Assembly (NCBI GenBank): GCA_963824085.1
Contig: CAWGNT010000001.1
Location: 1 to 44,606, forward strand
DNA length: 44,606 bases
Origin: JARRNE01 sp963824085
GTDB taxonomy: Bacteria > Pseudomonadota > Gammaproteobacteria > Chromatiales > Chromatiaceae
Direction: 5' to 3'
Position 1 is the first letter of the stretch. Each line of letters begins with the position of its first letter. Below the pieces are notes generated by a model. It saw nothing but the letters and a program-made list of their open reading frames with translations, searched no databases and was not told the origin of the DNA. The position numbers were made by a program, and so were the translations under genes. Shown piece after piece: positions 9,504 to 16,972 of the stretch.

Positions 9504-9935
9504 GATTGTCCCTCGGTCCGTCTCCGGGTCTATCGTGCCCGGTTAACCAAAGGATAGTCCGCACTGACGAATATGAGCCAGGACAGGGTTGCTTGGCCTT
9601 AGGCAGCCCGCTTGCATGCGCTGCGGGGCACACCCGCCGCGGAAGGCGAGCGGGGGATGTCAAACCCCGCTGGCAAGACGCAAGGCGATCAGCGTCGTGG
9701 CTCAGCTGAAAACTAAGACAGGGGGTCGGGTGCGGGGCGGCAGGACCCTCAGCGCCAGAGAGGGCGCCGTGGAGCCTGCATGGAACGCATTTACGGCGTG
9801 TCGCGGCGGCCCGTACCCGACCCCTGGCGCACAGCTGGCGTATAGCTCTAATCGCCAAATGCGAAGGGTGCACAGACGCGAAGCGGACGGATCCAGAAGG
9901 GGCCCGTCTGAGGTTCTGCGCTGACAGGCGCTACA
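9504..9935. other. Intergenic region carrying a dispersed repeat
   Basis: This stretch of 432 bases lies upstream of the large membrane protein gene. No gene was found. Its middle is taken up by the inverted-repeat element at 9722-9824, listed separately. Confidence 0.5.
9722..9824 (-). repeat. Dispersed palindromic repeat, copy A
   Basis: The ends, 9722-9736 and 9810-9824, are inverted repeats matching at 14 of 15 positions (GGGGTCGGGT-G/A-CGGG). The minus-strand interior contains ACACGCCGTAAAT, then CCATG and GGCTC, followed by a small GGCGCC hairpin. The same core order occurs in the element at 19056-19157 on the other strand. This is a non-coding, MITE/REP-like repeat; it contains no reading frame for a transposase. 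Confidence 0.6.
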
Positions 9936-10250
9936 TCATTCCCACATCACGTACTTTTTCTGTGCCGCCGCTGCCGTAAGTAGCTCGATTAGAGGCAAGG
10001 CGCGGTGAGCGAGACTGACATGGGTTTCCTCGGACTCGGTGTGCCCCCGCGCATCGCCCTCAGGATCAAGCGGGGTATCCGGGTTGGCGGCAACCGCCGC
10101 CTTGAGACGTACCAGGGCTTCGGGAATGTCCTCTGGCATCAGGGCGCTCGGCACGGCGCCGCTGTGTCCCATGAGCTTGATCAGGGTTACCGCGACGTCG
10201 CCAAACATGGTTACGCTTGCGAACGCCTCGGTCCTGAAGGTGACGAGCAT
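9936..10250 (-). CDS. DUF1840 family protein
   Basis: A 104-aa cytoplasmic protein. It begins MLVTFRTEAFASVTMFGDVA and contains LIKLMGHSG and a PEDIPEALVRLKAAV helix, the signature of DUF1840, a small conserved family of beta- and gammaproteobacteria with no known function. The frame is open further upstream, but the ATG at 10250 has an AAAGGA ribosome site about 7 nt away and lands exactly at the family start. The C-terminal half (HRALPLIELLTAAAAQKKYVMWE) is helical. The next gene upstream on the same strand encodes a small Cys-rich protein of unknown function. Confidence 0.85.
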   Translation of the reverse strand: MLVTFRTEAFASVTMFGDVAVTLIKLMGHSGAVPSALMPEDIPEALVRLKAAVAANPDTPLDPEGDARGHTESEETHVSLAHRALPLIELLTAAAAQKKYVMWE

Positions 10251-10369
10251 GGCGGTATCCTTTGGGTCCGGTTTGTTGCAGGGGAACCCTGTGGTGCAGC
10301 GAATGCCGGCCTGCTCCGTCTGCTGCAAACGACGGTTAAGGTAAGAGGTGGCGGCGATTATTCGCTCGT

Positions 10370-10612
10370 TCACCTGTCGCGTCGACAGTCGACGCTGCTG
10401 TCTTCGTAGTCGCTGCCGAGGTCGATCCCCATCTCTTCGGCCATCTCAACCCAGTAGGGCTCCGCCTCGCAGGAACAGCAGTCGCACCAGACTGCAATGC
10501 CTTCGTGCATGCTGATGGGTCGTCTGCGCTCGGCGGTCGCGGGTCGCCGGAATCCGGCTTCCGCTTCCTCACGCGCATAGGATGAATCCCGATTTGCGTA
10601 GGTATCAGTCAT
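10370..10612 (-). CDS. Small acidic Cys-rich hypothetical protein
   Basis: An 80-aa hypothetical protein starting MTDTYANRDSSYAREE. Its centre is WCDCCSCEAEPYW, four cysteines in eight residues, a plausible metal or disulfide site, followed by an acidic stretch. The start is uncertain. ATG at 10612 has only a weak GAGAG upstream. The frame continues to an ATG at 10699 (109 aa), and third-position GC stays high in that extension, so the longer form may be real. Not recognised. It lies downstream of the KamA-family gene on the same strand, with one more doubtful reading frame in between. Confidence 0.45.
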   Translation of the reverse strand: MTDTYANRDSSYAREEAEAGFRRPATAERRRPISMHEGIAVWCDCCSCEAEPYWVEMAEEMGIDLGSDYEDSSVDCRRDR

Positions 10613-10623
10613 CTGATGGTCTC

Positions 10624-10998
10624 TCACGGTGCCTTGCTCGACCGCCTGGAGGTACCCCGATCTCTTGAGATTGGTTGCCTTGCCCATCCTGTCGAGCATG
10701 CAGAGGATACTTGAGCTGATGTTCTCGAGAAGTTAGAGAAAGCGTCAAGCGGCGGGTTCCCACACGGCCGCTCGAGAGGCCTAGCCGCCTTCTCTTCCGT
10801 GACCAGACGCGTCATCACCGTCAATAGTCTGTGGCGGCCGTCGGTGTCTTCCGTTTCCAGCATGTGCCGCCACAGCTCGGGCGCCCCAGTGAAGTACTCA
10901 CGGTCGCCTCTGTCCACCGCACTGCCATCGTCGCCGGGGTTGGACCAGCATGCACGACGGCGTCGAATTCTCACCGTTCGGATGCGGTGCTCGGCCAC
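10624..10998 (-). CDS. Doubtful hypothetical ORF overlapping the end of the KamA-family gene
   Basis: A reading frame of 124 aa that starts 28 nt inside the 3' end of the KamA-family gene. Residues about 28-85 (DREYFTGAPELWRHMLETED, then RHRLLTVMTRLVTEEKAARP) look protein-like and keep high third-position GC. The last 40 or so residues are Ser/Arg-rich with poor codon usage, while the adjacent frame starting at 10699 (MLDRMGKATNLKRSGYLQAV) has good usage over the same bases. One explanation is a frameshift between the two, so that this and the Cys-rich frame were once one protein. Function unknown. Confidence 0.3.
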   Translation of the reverse strand: MAEHRIRTVRIRRRRACWSNPGDDGSAVDRGDREYFTGAPELWRHMLETEDTDGRHRLLTVMTRLVTEEKAARPLERPCGNPPLDAFSNFSRTSAQVSSACSTGWARQPISRDRGTSRRSSKAP

Positions 10999-12356
10999 CG
11001 GGACCTGTACTCGTCGTGGTAGAAGAAGCGCTCTTCGCCGAACGCCGGCGTCAGGTCGTCAAGCCAGGTGGCATGTTCGTCGAAACGGGCAAAGAAGGGG
11101 CGATTTACCCAGTCGGGGTTCCGCCCCGGCAGCAACCGCAGCACGAAGACCCTCTCGCCCAAGACATCAGCAACGCCTTGGACTTCAACCTTGCCAGGCC
11201 CTGCGCTCATGCTTGGGCCGCGTGCGGTCCGTCCGAGGCCGGAGACCTGCTGAATGGCTTCGCGGTAAATGTCCCATGCGCGCACGAGGGGAATTTGGAA
11301 GTAACAGCGCGCCCCAGTGTCGCGCTCCACGAACATGTAGTAGGGGACGATGCCCAGACGCACCTGCGTCTTCCACAGCCGCGCCCAAATGCTTGGGTCG
11401 TCATTGATGTGCGCTAGGACCGGCCCCTGACTACGGATTTCCGCGCCGGTGGACCGTATCCGCGCGATCGCCGCCGCGGAAACCGGGGTCTCAAGCTCCC
11501 GCCAGTGGTTGAAATGAGCCATGATCGCCACGTGCTTGCCGCGAGTGACGAGCCGTTCGAGCAAGGCCATGAGTTGGTCACTGTCCTCGTCGTTGACGAA
11601 GCGATATGGCCAAAAGGTCAGCGCCTTGGTCCCGATGCGCACGGTCTGGACATGATCAGACTGTGGGTTTAGCAATGGCTCTAGGTAGGCGGCAAGGTGA
11701 CGGCTCTTCATCACCATCGGGTCGCCGCCCGTGATCAGCAAGTCGCTTACCTGCCGGTGATGGCGAAGGTATGCATGAAGCGTGGACGCCTCGCTGGATG
11801 CGATGCGCAGGGTCTTGTCGCCGACGAACTGCGCCCACCGGAAACAGAAGCTGCAATACGTGTGACACGTCTGTCCCTGACTTGGGAAGAAAAGGACCGT
11901 CTCGCGATACTTATGCTGCAGACCATGGACGGGCGCCTCAGCCGCGAGTCGCGGGATGTTGAGCTCCCGTTGTCCTGCCGGGTGAGGATTCAGCTGAGCC
12001 CGGACGTCTCGTACCTCCATGTCCAAGCGCTCCTTGTCGGCGCCCCCGCGCAGCAGGTCGGCGATGCGCGTGAAATGAGACTCGTGGAGCACGCCCGGCT
12101 GGGGAAAGGTCAGTTGAAATATGGGATCGTCTGGGACCCGCTCCCAATCGACCAGGTGTTCGATCACATATTCGTTCACCCGAAAAGGCAGCACGGTGGA
12201 CACCACATTCATGGCAAAGCGCTGCTCGGGCGACAGCCGTTGCAGAGGTGCGATCTGAGCGATATGGCGTTGTGTGAATACTCGAAATGGCCGCTGCTGG
12301 AGAGCGTCTAAGCTGTTCTTCGCTCGTCTTTCCGCCGATGCGAATTGGTGAGACAT
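10971..12356 (-). CDS. KamA-family radical SAM protein (lysine 2,3-aminomutase-like)
   Basis: A 461-aa protein of the KamA family, radical SAM and pyridoxal-phosphate enzymes that shift an amino group from the alpha to the beta carbon of an amino acid. The radical SAM iron-sulfur motif is Cys164-xxx-Cys168-xx-Cys171 (CHTYCSFC), followed by the ITGGDPM SAM-binding block. A GPGK at Lys389 sits where aminomutases carry their PLP lysine (GGGGK), although the surrounding sequence differs. The ATG at 12356 has a GGAGG site 8 nt upstream. No beta-lysine acetyltransferase lies beside it, unlike the yodP-type osmolyte clusters, so the substrate (lysine, arginine, glutamate or other) is open. It lies downstream of the cytochrome/two-component operon but 253 bp away, so probably has its own promoter. 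Confidence 0.8.
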   Translation of the reverse strand: MSHQFASAERRAKNSLDALQQRPFRVFTQRHIAQIAPLQRLSPEQRFAMNVVSTVLPFRVNEYVIEHLVDWERVPDDPIFQLTFPQPGVLHESHFTRIADLLRGGADKERLDMEVRDVRAQLNPHPAGQRELNIPRLAAEAPVHGLQHKYRETVLFFPSQGQTCHTYCSFCFRWAQFVGDKTLRIASSEASTLHAYLRHHRQVSDLLITGGDPMVMKSRHLAAYLEPLLNPQSDHVQTVRIGTKALTFWPYRFVNDEDSDQLMALLERLVTRGKHVAIMAHFNHWRELETPVSAAAIARIRSTGAEIRSQGPVLAHINDDPSIWARLWKTQVRLGIVPYYMFVERDTGARCYFQIPLVRAWDIYREAIQQVSGLGRTARGPSMSAGPGKVEVQGVADVLGERVFVLRLLPGRNPDWVNRPFFARFDEHATWLDDLTPAFGEERFFYHDEYRSRWPSTASER

Positions 12357-12609
12357 GAGGTGCTCCTCCCTGTCGGAAGAGGAAGCCGAGCTCAATCCAA
12401 ACGCCACGGCCACGGGACAACGGGGGCGATGATCGGCCAAGCTGGTCGGTGCCGGGCTAGTAACGGAACCGCTGGTGCGTTCGGTCCGTGCTCGGGCGGG
12501 CTCAGTGGGTCATTCGGACAGTTGTTTAGTGTTGGCCGACGCCCGCTTCTGCAACTCGGCGGCTTCGATTGAGCGCCTTGGGTTGCACGCAAATCTTAAC
12601 GCGAATGAA

Positions 12610-13974
12610 TCAGACCAGTGCCGCGTCCAATGGCAGCTCCGCCGTTACCATCAGGCCCCGAAGCTCCTCGGAACGGCCGAAGGTCAGAGTCCCGCCGTAG
12701 TGACGAACAATGTCACCCACGATGGCAAGGCCGAGGCCGTGTCCGGGTATCGACTCGTCCAGCCGGCTGCCGCGAGTCAGCAGCGTCTGCGCCACCTCCG
12801 GCTCCACACCCGGGCCGTCGTCTTCCACCTGAATTCGGAGTCCGGTCGCGTCCCGCAGTGTCAGCCGGATTCGGCGCTCCGCCCACTTGGCCGCATTGTC
12901 GAGCAAATTTCCGAGCAGCTCGAGCATGTCCTCCTGATCGAAGGCCAGGTTTTCCGGCGCGCGAATGTCCGTGGTGACCTCCAACTTTTTGTCCGCATAG
13001 AGCATCTTGAGGGTGGCGGCGAGGTCGGCACAGTCTTCTCTTGGACGGAAGTGGTGCGCCGGGGAGCCGCCGCCGGCTAGCCGTCCGCGCCGTAGCTCGC
13101 GATCGATCAAGTCGCGCATGCGTCGCGCTTGCTCAGCTATGCCGTTCGTGCCGGCCGGATTTTGCTGAAGGATCAGACCGAGAGGGGCCTTGAGCGCATG
13201 CGCGAGGTTACCGAGCGCGTTGCGCGAGCGTGCGACGTGCTGTTGCCAGGCGCCGATGAGCTGGTTCAGCTCGCGCACCAGGGGCTGCACCTCGGTAGGT
13301 ACGTGCTCACGTAGCCGCCCGATTTCGCCGACCGTGAGGCGGCGGATGTCGGTGCGTACGGCATCGATCTGTCGGAACCCTCGGCGCAGCAGCCAGCGCT
13401 GGATGAGCAAGAGCAAGACGGCGGTCAGAAGCGACATTGCGAGGCCTATCCAAAGGAATCGCTGCGATTGGCGAATCAGCGGGCCCAGATCCTCGGCAAC
13501 GGCGACCGTAAAGGTCTTTCCGCGTTTCTCATAGCCGGCCTCCCAAACCAGCAGTCGCTGCCGCTCCGGCCCGTCGCGCATCTTCAGCTCGGTGTCGCCG
13601 GGAGGCTGGGCATGGACGGCCATGCTCTCGTCCCACAGCGAGCGCGAGCGCAGAAGGTTCCCGTCGGCAAAGCGGACGACGAAGTAATGACCAGAGAAGG
13701 GTTGGCTGAACACCGGCGGCATGGGTCGGTCCAGCTGCTGTGCCTCCACGGCCAGGCCCGCGATGATGGCGTCGGCATCGTGGGAGAGGCGCGAGGCGAC
13801 GTACTCTTGTGCGGCCTTGCGGCCTGCCCACAGGGCGGCACCAGTAATGGAGACGAGCACGACGAGCACGAGCAGTCCCAGGGTCCACTGCAGGGATCGC
13901 TCAAGGGATGCCCCTCGTGCGGGCTGAAAGGGGCTCGGCGTCAAGGTCTTTCCATTCGTCCCGCCCGATCGCAA
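12610..13974 (-). CDS. Sensor histidine kinase (PhoQ/QseC-like)
   Basis: Inner-membrane sensor kinase of 454 aa, partner of the regulator just upstream. Two membrane segments (about 31-50 and 174-191) bracket a periplasmic sensor of about 120 residues. A HAMP-like linker leads to the phosphorylated His259 in AHALKAPL; then come the N box (LLGNLLDNAAKWA), G1 (VEDDGPGV) and G2 (GHGLGLAIV). The start is uncertain: TTG at 13974 has no clear ribosome site, and a second TTG lies at 13944. It is the last gene of the run cytochrome b, DUF1924 cytochrome c, dihaem cytochrome c, PepSY, regulator, kinase. The HALKAPL form of the H box is the kind seen in PhoQ-like kinases. The signal sensed is unknown. 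Confidence 0.88.
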   Translation of the reverse strand: MRSGGTNGKTLTPSPFQPARGASLERSLQWTLGLLVLVVLVSITGAALWAGRKAAQEYVASRLSHDADAIIAGLAVEAQQLDRPMPPVFSQPFSGHYFVVRFADGNLLRSRSLWDESMAVHAQPPGDTELKMRDGPERQRLLVWEAGYEKRGKTFTVAVAEDLGPLIRQSQRFLWIGLAMSLLTAVLLLLIQRWLLRRGFRQIDAVRTDIRRLTVGEIGRLREHVPTEVQPLVRELNQLIGAWQQHVARSRNALGNLAHALKAPLGLILQQNPAGTNGIAEQARRMRDLIDRELRRGRLAGGGSPAHHFRPREDCADLAATLKMLYADKKLEVTTDIRAPENLAFDQEDMLELLGNLLDNAAKWAERRIRLTLRDATGLRIQVEDDGPGVEPEVAQTLLTRGSRLDESIPGHGLGLAIVGDIVRHYGGTLTFGRSEELRGLMVTAELPLDAALV

Positions 13975-14064
13975 ATGACTGGCGTCTCAGCGTGGCGCCT
14001 GTCCGTGCAGGCATGTCCACACCAACCGCGTATCCCCGTGAGCGGCTGAAGTGAGCGGATAGAG

Positions 14065-14727
14065 CTACCGTCCACGGAAGACGTAGCCCTGACCGCGGCG
14101 GGTCTCGATCCGCTCCTGTCCGATCTTCTCGCGCAGCCTGCGCACGTACACCTCGATGACGTTGCTGTCGAGATCGAAGTCCTGGTCGTAGACATGCTCG
14201 GTCAATCGGGTCTTGGAGAGGGGTTTGTCCGGATTTAGCATGAAATAGCGCAACAGGCGGAACTCGGTTCCGGTTAAATCGACCGTCGACCCGTCTGACC
14301 GCAGGACCTGCTGGTGCTCCTCGTCGAGCGTGAGGCCTGCCGCCTGAATCCGTGGGCTGACGCGGCCGTGTGCGCGCCGGATCAGCGCCTGCACGCGGGC
14401 GAGCAGCTCCTCCGGGTAAAAGGGCTTGGCGAGGTAGTCGTCGGCACCGGCCTTGAGGCCCTGCACCTTCTCTCGCCAGGTGTCTCTCGCCGTCAGTATC
14501 AGTACCGGAAGGCCGAGCCCGTCCTCGCGCCAGCCCTCCAGTACCTTGAGCCCCGGCAGGCGGGGCAGTCCGAGGTCGAGGATCACCAGATCGTAGGTCT
14601 CCGTTCGACCTAGGAACAGGGCGTCTTCGCCGTTATCGGCCCAGTCCACGGCGAAGCCGGCGTCGACGAGCTGCTGGCGCAGCCCCTTGGCGAGCTCTCC
14701 GTCGTCCTCCGCCAGCAACAGTCGCAC
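14065..14727 (-). CDS. OmpR/PhoP-family response regulator
   Basis: A 220-aa two-domain regulator. The receiver domain has the acidic pair Asp8-Asp9, phospho-acceptor Asp51 (LVILDLGLP) and the conserved lysine in GADDYLAKPF. The C-terminal winged helix shows DLTGTEFRLLRYF and the recognition helix SNVIEVYVRRLREKIG. The start GTG at 14727 is chosen because it gives the standard receiver N terminus (VRLLLAEDD) and follows the stop of the PepSY gene within one base, with an AGGCGGGA stretch inside the end of that gene. An upstream ATG at 14766 would add 13 unusual residues. Tight coupling to PepSY upstream and the kinase downstream points to one operon. A candidate binding site lies in front of the operon at 16825-16840. 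Confidence 0.9.
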   Translation of the reverse strand: MRLLLAEDDGELAKGLRQQLVDAGFAVDWADNGEDALFLGRTETYDLVILDLGLPRLPGLKVLEGWREDGLGLPVLILTARDTWREKVQGLKAGADDYLAKPFYPEELLARVQALIRRAHGRVSPRIQAAGLTLDEEHQQVLRSDGSTVDLTGTEFRLLRYFMLNPDKPLSKTRLTEHVYDQDFDLDSNVIEVYVRRLREKIGQERIETRRGQGYVFRGR

Positions 14728-14728
14728 G

Positions 14729-15016
14729 TCAGTCGTCCCGCCTAACGATTTCGCCGGTGCGAGCATCGATCACCAGCTCTTGAACATGGCCGTTCTGGTC
14801 CACGTACTCCACCTCGTAGAGCCGACGGCCGTCGTGCAGCTTTGCCTCGATCTCCAGCAGCCGAGCGCCCTCGCCGAGGTGCATCCTTGAGATCAGCTCC
14901 TGCAGTGGCAAGACCTCCTGCTGCTCGCGCAACCGATAGGCGGCATCGTGGTCCTCGTCCGCGAGGGTAGGGCCGCTCGCGGTGAGCAGGAGAAGAAGGA
15001 GCCGCAGTGCACGCAT
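14729..15016 (-). CDS. Secreted PepSY-domain protein
   Basis: A 95-aa exported protein. A signal peptide (MRALRLLLLLLTASGPTLA) ends near residue 19. The mature part is a single PepSY domain: helix (LPLQELISRM), then LLEIEAKLHDGRRLYEVEYVD and a closing DARTGEIV strand. PepSY proteins of this size often sit beside QseBC-like two-component systems and cytochromes and are thought to modulate periplasmic proteins; what this one does is unknown. The ATG at 15016 begins the signal peptide but lacks a clear ribosome site. Its stop almost touches the regulator's start. Confidence 0.85.
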   Translation of the reverse strand: MRALRLLLLLLTASGPTLADEDHDAAYRLREQQEVLPLQELISRMHLGEGARLLEIEAKLHDGRRLYEVEYVDQNGHVQELVIDARTGEIVRRDD

Positions 15017-15175
15017 TGGGGGATTAACGGAAAATCCTGTACCGGATTGCGCAGGATTCTTGTTCGCCTTCAAGAAGCGCTGGCAGGAGCATAGCCGGGC
15101 TATGTGACTGCCGGCGCGACGCCCAAGGCGGGCGACAGGACCAGCAAGGTGGCACATGATTTGACAAAAATCGCC

Positions 15176-15778
15176 TTAGTCGCTGAAGCGGCCGTAGCCC
15201 GGTATGTGAACCTGGTGCTCCTCGAAGGAGCCTTGCGCGGCGCCCGTGTGACAGGCGTCACACCGGCTGAAGCTTTTCACCTCTGGATTGCCGGCGACCA
15301 TCTTAGCCGGGATCTCGTGATGCTGGCCACGAAAGTAGTCCGTCTCCGTGATGCGCCGTACCGGCGCCTGGCCCCGGGTGGAGCGCCACATCCGCTCGCT
15401 GTAGTCGCCGGGCACCTTCCCGGCGCTGTTGCGGTCCAGGTAGGCAGCAATGTCTCCCGTCGTGGTCGGGTCGAGCTCCGCGTCATCGCCGAAGTGATCA
15501 CTCAAGGTCCTCATAAGGTGCTGCCAGGACGAGGAGGGTAGCAAGGCCGGCGGATAGGCAAAGTGGCAGGAGCCGCACTCGTCTTTGTAGAGAGCGTAGC
15601 GCGGGTCTTTCATGTAGCCGTTTTGTGCCCCCTCTTCGCGACCACGTCCGCCCGCCAGCCACGTGCTGTGCCCCCCGTATTCTCCGTGCTCGTTGCCCTC
15701 CTGCTCATCGGCCCAGAGGCCGACAGTGGCGATCCCGGCGCTGCCGGCGATTGCGAGTGCGATCAGGTACTTCTTCAT
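15176..15778 (-). CDS. Periplasmic dihaem cytochrome c
   Basis: A 200-aa exported electron carrier. The signal peptide spans about residues 1-23. Two covalent haem sites are visible: CGSCH at 68-72 and CDACH at 173-177, as in the dihaem cytochrome c (DHC) family. The block KDECGSCHFAYPPALLP and the tail HIPGYGRFSD look typical of that family. The ATG has a GAGGTG ribosome site 7 nt upstream. It follows the DUF1924 cytochrome gene by 23 bp in an operon with a cytochrome b, so a route membrane quinol to cytochrome b to these cytochromes is likely (inference). The final acceptor is not shown by the sequence. Confidence 0.92.
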   Translation of the reverse strand: MKKYLIALAIAGSAGIATVGLWADEQEGNEHGEYGGHSTWLAGGRGREEGAQNGYMKDPRYALYKDECGSCHFAYPPALLPSSSWQHLMRTLSDHFGDDAELDPTTTGDIAAYLDRNSAGKVPGDYSERMWRSTRGQAPVRRITETDYFRGQHHEIPAKMVAGNPEVKSFSRCDACHTGAAQGSFEEHQVHIPGYGRFSD

Positions 15779-15801
15779 GGGTGTTCACCTCGACTTGCTG
15801 T

Positions 15802-16203
15802 TCACTGTGTTCGCAGAAAGGCCAGTAGGTCCCCCTTCTCTTGCGCCGTGCACTCCCGGCCCAGGGTCCATTTGCAGTTGCGGCGGAACCACTTTTCGAT
15901 CTGCGTCCGCCTGGTCAGCCGCTCGGGATTGACCGACGGGGCTATTGGGTCGATTGCCTTGCCGGTGACGGCGTGCTTTCCGCGTTGGTGTAGATCGGAC
16001 GAGTGACAGGTCTCGCAACTTCGTGCGCTACCGTCGTTGCTCGGATGGTCTTGATGCCACAGCTCCGCTCCGGCGGCCGCGCTGAATGGACCGGCCCCCG
16101 CAGCCGTGTAGCCGTCGAGTATGTCGGACGCGGTGTCGGCGCGGGCGGTCCCGGCGATCAGCAAAGCGGAGAAAAGCAGATTGGTCAGCTGGTTGCCTCT
16201 CAT
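15802..16203 (-). CDS. DUF1924 family monohaem cytochrome c
   Basis: A 133-aa periplasmic cytochrome. It has a signal peptide (about 1-22) and one haem motif, CETCH at 63-67. The block RGKHAVTGKAIDPIAPSVNP followed by RLTRRTQIEKWFRRNCKW is characteristic of DUF1924. The two further cysteines (NCKW and ECTA) may form a disulfide. Its start overlaps the stop of the cytochrome b gene (ATGA-type overlap), indicating translational coupling. It most likely relays electrons between the membrane cytochrome b and the dihaem cytochrome encoded next. Confidence 0.9.
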   Translation of the reverse strand: MRGNQLTNLLFSALLIAGTARADTASDILDGYTAAGAGPFSAAAGAELWHQDHPSNDGSARSCETCHSSDLHQRGKHAVTGKAIDPIAPSVNPERLTRRTQIEKWFRRNCKWTLGRECTAQEKGDLLAFLRTQ

Positions 16204-16775
16204 CCCGGGTTCTCCTCCTTGCGGCCGGTGATCATGGCCTTGACCAGGTTCTCTCGGTGCTCGAGGCTGGCGAAGAAGACCCCTGCGAGATGCAGCACGA
16301 CCAGGCCCAGAGTCAGATTGGCGGCGAGCTCGTGGACTTCCTTAAGAACATCGGCAGCCGCATCGCCGCGGAACAGCCCGGCGAGGGGCCCCGCGAAGTC
16401 CGTCGTGCCGTAGAGGGCCATCCCGCTCACGACCGTTACCGCAAGGGTGATCAGAAGGGCAACGACCATGGTGCCGCCCGCGGGGTTGTGCCCAAGAAAG
16501 CGCGGTGCACGCATGCGCACCGCCGCCTTGAGGTAGGCAAGCACGGCCGACGGGGTTCGGACGAAGTCGCTGAAACGAGCATGCCGAGGGCCAACGAAGC
16601 CCCAGAGCAGGCGGAATGCGATTAGCACGCCGACCAGATAGCCGGCGTAGATGTGTACGGTTTGCAGCTCGTCTTCGGTCAGGTAGGCGACAGCGAATGC
16701 GGTCGCCAGGCTCCAGTGAAAAACCCGCACGGCGAGGTCCCAGACGCGGGTTTCGCGGGATGCTTCGGTGTTCAT
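16200..16775 (-). CDS. Membrane b-type cytochrome (cytochrome b561 / Ni-Fe hydrogenase b-subunit family)
   Basis: A 191-aa inner-membrane cytochrome with four membrane segments. Candidate axial ligands for two haems are His20 (RVFHWSLA), His41 (TVHIYAG), His148 (VHELAANL) and His162 (VLHLAGV), the spacing expected for the b561/HyaC superfamily. The start has a GGAGG ribosome site about 10 nt upstream. It is the first gene of the cytochrome/PepSY/two-component operon and probably the quinone-side entry point. The closest functional class is the b561 proteins encoded beside DUF1924 and dihaem cytochromes; no hydrogenase genes are nearby. Confidence 0.9.
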   Translation of the reverse strand: MNTEASRETRVWDLAVRVFHWSLATAFAVAYLTEDELQTVHIYAGYLVGVLIAFRLLWGFVGPRHARFSDFVRTPSAVLAYLKAAVRMRAPRFLGHNPAGGTMVVALLITLAVTVVSGMALYGTTDFAGPLAGLFRGDAAADVLKEVHELAANLTLGLVVLHLAGVFFASLEHRENLVKAMITGRKEENPG

Positions 16776-16824
16776 TTGCCGGCGCCTCCGTTTGTCAAGG
16801 TGAGTGCCAGTCTAGTGGGCACAG

Positions 16825-16840
16825 CTGAAACCAAACTGAA
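16825..16840. promoter_or_regulatory. 11-bp direct repeat, candidate response-regulator site
   Basis: CTGAA occurs at 16825-16829 and again at 16836-16840, a period of exactly 11 bp. OmpR-family dimers bind such repeats, and on the other strand the site reads GGTTCA-N5-GTTTCA, near the PhoP-box form. It lies 50-65 bp upstream of the cytochrome b start, in the promoter region of the operon that encodes an OmpR-type regulator. Binding by that regulator is inference. Confidence 0.4.
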
Positions 16841-16928
16841 CCTAGCGGCTTGATCCGACAGGGGTCCTTTTCGACCCTTTGGGCCTGCGCCGAGGGCTTC
16901 ACCTCTGAGTAAAGGTCCCGTGTCGGAA

Positions 16929-16946
16929 ATATCGTGTTGACGATAT
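16929..16946. promoter_or_regulatory. Inverted repeat, candidate ArsR-family operator
   Basis: ATATCGT-GTTG-ACGATAT is a perfect 7-bp inverted repeat with a 4-bp centre. It overlaps the -35 element of the promoter in front of the arsR-type gene. A/T-rich dyads of this kind are typical ArsR/SmtB operators, so autorepression is likely (inference). Confidence 0.6.
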
Positions 16947-16965
16947 ATAGCGCACACGGTATATA
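16937..16965 (+). promoter_or_regulatory. Sigma70-type promoter of the arsR-type gene
   Basis: TTGACG at 16937-16942 and TATATA at 16960-16965 are separated by exactly 17 bp. Transcription would start near 16972, at the ATG of the regulator gene (16973), so the message may be leaderless or nearly so. Confidence 0.55.
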
Positions 16966-16972
16966 TGGCGGT

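Noticed and set aside
16793..16798. TTGACA on the minus strand before the cytochrome b gene
   Set aside because: It lies about 20 bp before the ATG, so a matching -10 would fall on the start codon or inside the gene.
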